Origin: Ghiorsea sp.
Lineage (GTDB): Bacteria > Pseudomonadota > Zetaproteobacteria > Mariprofundales > Mariprofundaceae
Assembly: GCA_027053695.1 (NCBI GenBank)
Contig: JALUHL010000060.1
Coordinates: forward strand, 1-13,704
DNA: 13,704 nucleotides
Direction: 5' to 3'
Made by a program: the position numbers and the translations under genes. The notes below the pieces were generated by a model. That model was not told where the DNA came from, made no database searches, and saw nothing but the letters and a program-made list of their open reading frames with translations. This document shows positions 6,842 to 13,704 of the stretch, one piece after another (the first letter of the stretch is position 1; every line of letters starts with the position of its first letter).

Positions 6842-9655
6842 TTGAAAAAAAATAACTTTATCCGCATCCAAGGTGCGCGTGTTCACAATCTAAAAAATAT
6901 CAGCCTCAACATTCCACGCAATCAATTGGTGGTGATTACGGGTGTGTCTGGCTCTGGCAAATCCTCCCTTGCTTTTGATACTTTGTATGCCGAAGGTCAG
7001 CGCCGTTATGTGGAATCATTATCGGCTTATGCTCGTCAGTTTTTAGGCATGATGGAGCGCCCTGATGTGGATAGCATCGAAGGCTTAAGCCCTGCCATCT
7101 CCATTGAGCAAAAGACCACCAGTAAAAACCCACGCTCCACCGTGGGCACAATTACCGAAGTGTATGATTATCTGAGACTTTTGTTTGCCCGTATTGGCCA
7201 ACCGCATTGTTATCAGTGCGGTGAAATTATTACCTCACAACCTGCAAGCTTGATTATCGAGCAATTAGAAAACTTGCCCAAAGACAGTAAATTACAATTG
7301 CTCGCCCCCATAGCCCGCAATAAAAAAGGCGAATTCAAAAAAGAAATTGCCCAAGCTGCCAAAGATGGTTTTGTGCGCATCCGAATTGATGGTGAGGTGA
7401 TGCCCATTGATGATGTGCCCGACTTAGAAAAAAACATCAAACACAATATTGAATTGGTCATTGATAGGCTTGTGGTTAAAAAGGGTATGCGCACCCGCTT
7501 GGCTGATTCTGTGGAAACCGCGTTGCGTTATGGTGAAGGTATGATGATTGCACTGATTGGAAAAGAGGAGCAGTTATTTTCAGAAAATTGTGCATGTGCA
7601 TCTTGCGGCATTTCTTACCCTGAAATTGAACCACGCTTATTTTCTTTCAATTCTCCTGTTGGCGCTTGCCCCAAATGTGATGGCATTGGCAAACAAACCA
7701 TTTTTGACCCTGATTTGGTGGTCAACCCTGCACTTACCCTTGATGAGGGTGCAATTATCCCTTGGGGTGGTCGCGAAACCTTTATGTATAAACAGACCAT
7801 TGAAGCTGTAGCCAAGTTTATGGGCGAAGATATGTTCACGCCTTTCGCCAAACTCAAGCCTGAAACCCAAAAAGCCATTTTGTATGGTACAGGGCGCAAA
7901 AAAGTTGATTTCGTTTTTGAAACCGCCACCCAAGCGCGCACAGTGAGCCGCCCATTTGAAGGCGTGATTCCTAATTTGGACAGACGATACAGAGAAACAT
8001 CATCCGAAGATGTGCGTGAGGAATTAAGCCAATATATCAATGCCATCAATTGCCCTGCTTGTGAGGGTTCGCGCTTAAATATCACTGCTCGCCATGTTTT
8101 GCTTGGCGATTTATCGCTACCCACGCTTTGCAGTCGCCCTTTACGTGAAATTCAAGCTTGGGTGCAAGGTTTATCGCTCAATCAACAAGACCAAGAGATT
8201 GCTAAGAAAGTATTGGAAGAAATATCTGCACGACTTGGCTTTATGATTGAAGTGGGTCTAGATTATTTAAGCTTAAATCGTACCGCTGGCACTTTGTCAG
8301 GTGGCGAAGCCCAACGCATTCGCTTGGCCACACAAATTGGCTCTGCCTTGGTGGGTGTACTCTATATTTTGGATGAACCATCCATTGGTTTGCATCAACG
8401 AGATAACGATAGGTTGCTTAACACATTAAAACGTCTGCGCGATTTGGGTAATTCTGTGATTGTTGTTGAGCATGATGAGGATGCGATTCGTACCGCTGAT
8501 TTCATCGTGGATATGGGTCCTAAAGCAGGAGAGCATGGTGGTGAAATCGTTGCCCAAGGCTCTTTGACTCAAATTCTCAAGAAAAAAACCTTAACATCGG
8601 ATTATTTAACAGGTCGTAAGTCCATTCAAGTGCCCAAACGCCGCCATGTGCCTAAAAAGCATCCTATGCTCGGCATTACGGGAGCATCAGAACATAACCT
8701 ACAAAATGTCACCGCTGAATTTCCAATCGGTAGGTTTACCTGTGTCACAGGTGTTTCTGGCTCTGGAAAATCCACACTTACCTTGGATACTTTGTACCGA
8801 GCATTTGCCCACGCCAAAGGCCTCAAAACTGAAAGAATCGGTACGCATCAAGCCTTGCTTGGTGAAGATAAGTTGGACAAAATCATTGATATTGACCAAA
8901 GCCCCATTGGCAGAACCCCACGCTCCAATCCTGCTACATATACGGGTCTTTTCACGCCGATTCGAGAATTGTTTGCTGCCGTACCCGAAGCCAGAGCCCG
9001 TGGTTATAAAATTGGGCGTTTTTCATTCAATGTGAAAGGTGGCCGCTGCGAAGCATGTCAGGGTGATGGGCTAATCAAAGTCGAAATGCACTTTTTACCT
9101 GATGTTTATGTCAGTTGCGAAACATGCCAAGGTAAACGCTACAACCGCGAAACCTTAGATATTCGCTACAAAGGCAAAACCATTGATGAAGTTTTAAATC
9201 TCACCATTGATGAAGGTTTTGAATTCTTTAGTGCTGTGCCTTCCTTAAAAAACCGCTTAAACACACTACAACAAGTGGGGTTGGGTTATATTCGCTTGGG
9301 GCAAGCTGCAACCACGCTTTCAGGTGGCGAAGCGCAACGTGTCAAACTTGCAAAAGAGTTGGCACGGAAAGCTACAGGCGACACCCTTTATATCCTTGAT
9401 GAGCCCACCACAGGTTTACACTTTGCCGATGTCGATAAACTTTTGGATGTATTGCACTCACTTGTTGAGCGTGGCAACACAATGATTGTCATTGAGCATA
9501 ATCTAGACGTGATTAAAACCGCAGATTGGATTGTGGATATGGGACCAGAGGGTGGTGACAAAGGCGGAGAGGTTGTCATTGTTGGCACACCTGAAACCGT
9601 CGCCCAATGCAAAACATCATGGACAGGACGTTACCTTAAATCACATTTGAAGTGA
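6842..9655 (+). CDS. uvrA: Excinuclease ABC subunit A
   Basis: UvrA is the damage-sensing ATPase of nucleotide excision repair and loads UvrB onto lesions. At 937 residues it is full length. It has two ABC modules: Walker A Gly-Val-Ser-Gly-Ser-Gly-Lys-Ser at 34-41 and again near 637, signatures Leu-Ser-Gly-Gly-Glu-Ala-Gln-Arg near 485 and 826, and Walker B Leu-Asp-Glu-Pro following each. Zinc ligands are visible as Cys-x-x-Cys pairs around 250-282 and near 736 (Cys-Glu-Ala-Cys) with a second pair downstream. The start appears to be TTG at 6842. The frame is closed by the ppnP stop six bases upstream, no ATG precedes the conserved N terminus, and there is no clear ribosome site. With a three-base gap to ppnP, translation is probably coupled. 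No LexA-like box was noticed immediately upstream. Confidence 0.97.
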   Translation: MKKNNFIRIQGARVHNLKNISLNIPRNQLVVITGVSGSGKSSLAFDTLYAEGQRRYVESLSAYARQFLGMMERPDVDSIEGLSPAISIEQKTTSKNPRSTVGTITEVYDYLRLLFARIGQPHCYQCGEIITSQPASLIIEQLENLPKDSKLQLLAPIARNKKGEFKKEIAQAAKDGFVRIRIDGEVMPIDDVPDLEKNIKHNIELVIDRLVVKKGMRTRLADSVETALRYGEGMMIALIGKEEQLFSENCACASCGISYPEIEPRLFSFNSPVGACPKCDGIGKQTIFDPDLVVNPALTLDEGAIIPWGGRETFMYKQTIEAVAKFMGEDMFTPFAKLKPETQKAILYGTGRKKVDFVFETATQARTVSRPFEGVIPNLDRRYRETSSEDVREELSQYINAINCPACEGSRLNITARHVLLGDLSLPTLCSRPLREIQAWVQGLSLNQQDQEIAKKVLEEISARLGFMIEVGLDYLSLNRTAGTLSGGEAQRIRLATQIGSALVGVLYILDEPSIGLHQRDNDRLLNTLKRLRDLGNSVIVVEHDEDAIRTADFIVDMGPKAGEHGGEIVAQGSLTQILKKKTLTSDYLTGRKSIQVPKRRHVPKKHPMLGITGASEHNLQNVTAEFPIGRFTCVTGVSGSGKSTLTLDTLYRAFAHAKGLKTERIGTHQALLGEDKLDKIIDIDQSPIGRTPRSNPATYTGLFTPIRELFAAVPEARARGYKIGRFSFNVKGGRCEACQGDGLIKVEMHFLPDVYVSCETCQGKRYNRETLDIRYKGKTIDEVLNLTIDEGFEFFSAVPSLKNRLNTLQQVGLGYIRLGQAATTLSGGEAQRVKLAKELARKATGDTLYILDEPTTGLHFADVDKLLDVLHSLVERGNTMIVIEHNLDVIKTADWIVDMGPEGGDKGGEVVIVGTPETVAQCKTSWTGRYLKSHLK

Positions 9656-9679
9656 CCTTGGCCTACAAACTGATACAAT
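9652..9679 (+). promoter_or_regulatory. Possible promoter for suhB at the end of uvrA
   Basis: GTGACC (9652-9657) and TACAAT (9674-9679) are 16 bases apart, and the -10 differs from TATAAT at one position. Use would give a leader of about 190 bases containing the 9758-9818 hairpin. The -35 is mediocre and overlaps the uvrA stop, so this is tentative. Confidence 0.35.
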
Positions 9680-9732
9680 GCCGCCGTTCTTTGAAAATAA
9701 ATTGATTTTACGTAAAAAACTTTTGCCACCAT

Positions 9733-9769
9733 CTTTCATTTTGATGCGAGCCAAGGCAAAAATGAAAAG
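9733..9769. repeat. Inverted repeat in the suhB leader, alternative fold
   Basis: CTTTCATTTT (9733-9742) pairs with AAAATGAAAAG (9759-9769) with one bulged base. TTTTGCC (9721-9727) also pairs with GGCAAAA (9755-9761). These arms share bases with the left arm of the 9758-9818 hairpin, so the two folds exclude each other, a layout that resembles an antiterminator/terminator pair. Whether this matters in the cell is unknown. Confidence 0.4.
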
Positions 9770-9818
9770 CAGCACCGCAGTTTAGCAACGCTAAATGAGG
9801 ATGTTGGTTTTTATTTTT
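9758..9818 (+). terminator. 61-base imperfect hairpin with A and T tracts between uvrA and suhB
   Basis: All arms share one centre at 9788. AAAAATGAAAAG... (9758 onward) pairs with ...GGTTTTTATTTTT (to 9818) over 17 positions with one mismatch and two G-U pairs. The tip is a perfect TTTAGC-AAC-GCTAAA stem (9781-9795). The A-rich left arm and T-rich right arm are what a bidirectional intrinsic terminator shows, so it may end uvrA transcription. It could equally be a dispersed intergenic repeat or a structured leader of suhB. Confidence 0.5.
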
Positions 9819-9877
9819 AACACAGGTGTAGCTTAAAATGGATATGATGCGAAAGTTTTAAAACTGAGGTATTGCTT

Positions 9878-12483
<2,606 letters not shown>

Positions 12484-12653
12484 GAAAGGATATTGATTGG
12501 AGCAGCTTATGCTTCGCCTGCGCTACTAGCCGCATCCCCATCCAAGACCTTTTAGAATTAGGCACAGAAGCCAAGTTTAATACACAGGGCACACTTGATG
12601 GAAACTGGGCTTGGCGCTTAGATAAAATGCCTGAAATCAAAGCTGCTTGCTAG
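12484..12653 (+). pseudogene. malQ: Relic of the 3' end of a GH77 4-alpha-glucanotransferase gene
   Basis: The last frame reads Ile-Pro-Ile-Gln-Asp-Leu-Leu-Glu-Leu-Gly-Thr-Glu-Ala-Lys-Phe-Asn, then Gly-Asn-Trp-Ala-Trp-Arg-Leu before TAG at 12651. This is the conserved C-terminal motif of GH77 enzymes (typically ...Gln-Asp-Leu-Leu-Gly-Leu-Gly...Asn-Trp-Xaa-Trp-Arg). The helix that precedes it in the family (Ala-Ala-Tyr-Ala-Ser-Pro-Ala) is present but in another frame (12502-12531), so a frameshift lies at about 12529-12536. Nothing further upstream resembles the other 450 or so residues, so only the tail survives. MalQ disproportionates maltodextrins. Its remnant beside pgm suggests deletion of a glycogen-related gene, perhaps linked to arrival of the repeat-bounded segment immediately to the right. 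Confidence 0.8.
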
Positions 12654-12694
12654 CAACATAGCCTTGCTCTTAAACAACACTATAATCGTTAAAC

Positions 12695-12710
12695 AATATA
12701 CTGTTCCCGA
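12695..12710 (+). repeat. Left copy of a 16-base inverted repeat
   Basis: AATATACTGTTCCCGA; its inverted partner at 13240-13255 matches at 14 of 16 positions (AATAYACTGTYCCCGA). The two copies face each other about 530 bases apart and enclose a single small gene. The motif resembles the GTATACTGTCCCC strings that I associate from memory with REP-type repeats near RAYT transposases; this was not checked. Confidence 0.5.
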
Positions 12711-12717
12711 CTTTCTT

Positions 12718-12790
12718 GGGGGGAACCTCACTCCTTTTGGTTGCTTTTGGTTATATCATAGATAAAGGCAATAAAGAGTTGCTTCCCCCC
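12718..12790. repeat. GGGGGGAA / TTCCCCCC inverted repeat
   Basis: GGGGGGAA (12718-12725) and TTCCCCCC (12783-12790) are perfect inverted copies 57 bases apart. GGGAAC (12721-12726) can also pair with GTTCCC (12703-12708) inside the left 16-base repeat. The enclosed bases include a short direct repeat, CTTTTGGTTGCTTTTGGTT. It could form the 3'-end structure of the 12797-13189 gene, but there is no T tract. Confidence 0.4.
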
Positions 12791-12796
12791 TAAACC

Positions 12797-13189
12797 TCAA
12801 GGTTCACACTTTTTTCTTTTTACAAAAAAGAATATTACACCATAAAAGGTAAACAGCATTAACACGTATGGTAAAAAGATATACAATAAGTCATAAAAAT
12901 CAGGATTGCCGAACCCAATTGACATATTAGCATACAGCAAAGCCGCGATACTCATTGCATAAAACGTTCCCCATAAATAGAGATTTGACTTCATAACGAA
13001 GGAAAGAAGACAGCCTATTAAAAATGAAAAAACCATATACCATAATGCCACGCTTAATACCTGCAACAAACGATTAAAGGGGAAATATCCTGCAATAGTA
13101 TGTTCATAAGGTACGACCCAACCCCAGAAAACATATAGGGTCGTGATAATCATTAGAGCTAACGAAAGTACTTTTATAAGAATACTCAT
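12797..13189 (-). CDS. Small four-helix membrane protein of unknown function
   Basis: I do not recognise this 130-residue protein. Four hydrophobic segments lie at about 5-24, 44-66, 70-90 and 101-124, with a basic C-terminal end (Lys-Arg-Lys-Lys) that would be cytoplasmic. Aromatic residues are abundant; there is no catalytic motif, and the only polar loop (Asn-Pro-Asp-Phe-Tyr-Asp, 95-100) precedes the last helix. The ribosome site is weak (GGA seven bases before ATG). The gene is more AT-rich than mrcA-pgm and is the sole gene between the inverted 16-base repeats, so it may be a horizontally acquired cargo gene. An immunity or toxin-neutralising role is one possibility for a small membrane protein in such a place, but nothing in the sequence shows it. 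Confidence 0.65.
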   Translation of the reverse strand: MSILIKVLSLALMIITTLYVFWGWVVPYEHTIAGYFPFNRLLQVLSVALWYMVFSFLIGCLLSFVMKSNLYLWGTFYAMSIAALLYANMSIGFGNPDFYDLLYIFLPYVLMLFTFYGVIFFFVKRKKCEP

Positions 13190-13239
13190 GTGAAATCCAG
13201 AGTAGTATACTTACTTATAACTATCATACTTAATTCTTT

Positions 13240-13255
13240 TCGGGGACAGTGTATT
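13240..13255 (-). repeat. Right copy of the 16-base inverted repeat
   Basis: The plus strand reads TCGGGGACAGTGTATT, the inverse complement of the 12695-12710 repeat except at two positions. It merges on its right with a 10-base palindrome ATTCATGAAT (13253-13262). It lies between the membrane-protein gene and the PIN-domain gene. Confidence 0.5.
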
Positions 13256-13323
13256 CATGAATCATGCCTATCATCCCAAAGCTTAGACTTCCAAACCTAA
13301 ACTTGTAACTTAAGCCCATATAT

Positions 13324-13704
13324 TCACGCATATAAATTGACTTGTAACATCTGATTTAACAACCTGAAATGTTTATCAAGCGAATAAACCATACAATCAT
13401 GTTGCTTTGCATTCTGAGCAATCATTAAATCAGGAATACCAACACCATTTGCCCCGCTTTTTAAACACTCCACCTGAAACGCTACAATCTCACTCCAATC
13501 CATATCCAGTGGTATACGATTAATTTCATAAAGCAATTCAACCACTTTATCTTGCTTTTTTACTTTCAGGTAAGGCACCAGTTCAGCAAGGATAATGTCG
13601 TTGGTTACTACGATATTTTCATCAATTAAAGCATCAAGTTTCGTGGAGTTTTCACCTGTTCTGAAATAATCAATCCAGATTGATGTATCCACCAATACAT
13701 TCAT
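13324..13704 (-). CDS. vapC: PIN-domain ribonuclease toxin (VapC-like)
   Basis: The 126-residue protein has the PIN fold signature throughout. The N terminus is Val-Leu-Val-Asp6-Thr-Ser-Ile-Trp, followed by Leu-Ala-Glu41-Leu, Ile-Pro-Asp92-Leu-Met-Ile-Ala and Ser-Leu-Asp110-Lys-His-Phe. The four acidic residues Asp6, Glu41, Asp92 and Asp110 would bind the Mg2+ used for RNA cleavage. VapC toxins cut specific tRNAs or rRNA and are held inactive by a small VapB antitoxin encoded just upstream. The ATG is the last base triplet of the window, so the antitoxin, the ribosome site and the promoter all lie off the right edge. The N terminus looks complete because VapC proteins normally begin a few residues before Asp6. 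All key residues are present, so the toxin is probably active. Confidence 0.88.
   Translation of the reverse strand: MNVLVDTSIWIDYFRTGENSTKLDALIDENIVVTNDIILAELVPYLKVKKQDKVVELLYEINRIPLDMDWSEIVAFQVECLKSGANGVGIPDLMIAQNAKQHDCMVYSLDKHFRLLNQMLQVNLYA

Noticed and set aside
12716..12793. 25-codon frame (TTG start) between the left repeat and the membrane gene
   Set aside because: No ribosome site or recognisable similarity; it overlaps the inverted GGGGGGAA/TTCCCCCC repeat, and the reading frame is probably chance.

Overview
The window is chromosomal DNA from a Gram-negative bacterium, most likely a proteobacterium. It encodes type IV pilus minor pilins, a class A penicillin-binding protein of the PBP1A type, PpnP, UvrA and SuhB. 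Base composition is moderate and somewhat AT-rich by eye. I cannot fix the lineage from the sequence alone; a Zeta- or Gammaproteobacterium would fit. No rRNA, tRNA, CRISPR array or intact transposase was seen.

Left part (about 1-4063, all on the minus strand). Read in the direction of transcription, there is a tight operon of four minor pilins: GspH/FimT-like, PilV-like, PilW-like and PilX-like. These genes abut or overlap by a few bases. The PilX-like gene is followed by an unrecognised six-helix membrane protein where a pilY1 gene would often stand. Next, under its own strong promoter and with a clear rho-independent terminator, comes a small secreted protein of acidic Ser/Gly/Asp repeats with two Cys-x-Cys motifs. 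It is the most unusual coding sequence here.

Middle (about 4083-9655, plus strand). mrcA (PBP1A), ppnP and uvrA run as a compact unit, with gaps of 11 and 3 bases. uvrA appears to start at TTG. mrcA and the FimT-like gene are head to head with 19 bases or less between their starts, or overlapping, so each promoter should lie inside the other gene.

Right-middle (9656-12273). A 222-base leader region holding a 61-base imperfect hairpin precedes suhB (inositol-monophosphatase family). suhB converges on pgm (phosphoglucomutase), and the two stop codons overlap.

Right end (12274-13704). Behind pgm lies a frameshifted relic of the 3' end of a GH77 4-alpha-glucanotransferase (malQ), suggesting a lost glycogen/maltodextrin gene. 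Next is a segment of about 560 bases bounded by inverted 16-base repeats that match at 14 positions; it carries one small membrane-protein gene. The window closes with a PIN-domain (VapC-like) toxin whose antitoxin, if present, lies beyond the right edge. This stretch looks like a rearranged accessory patch.
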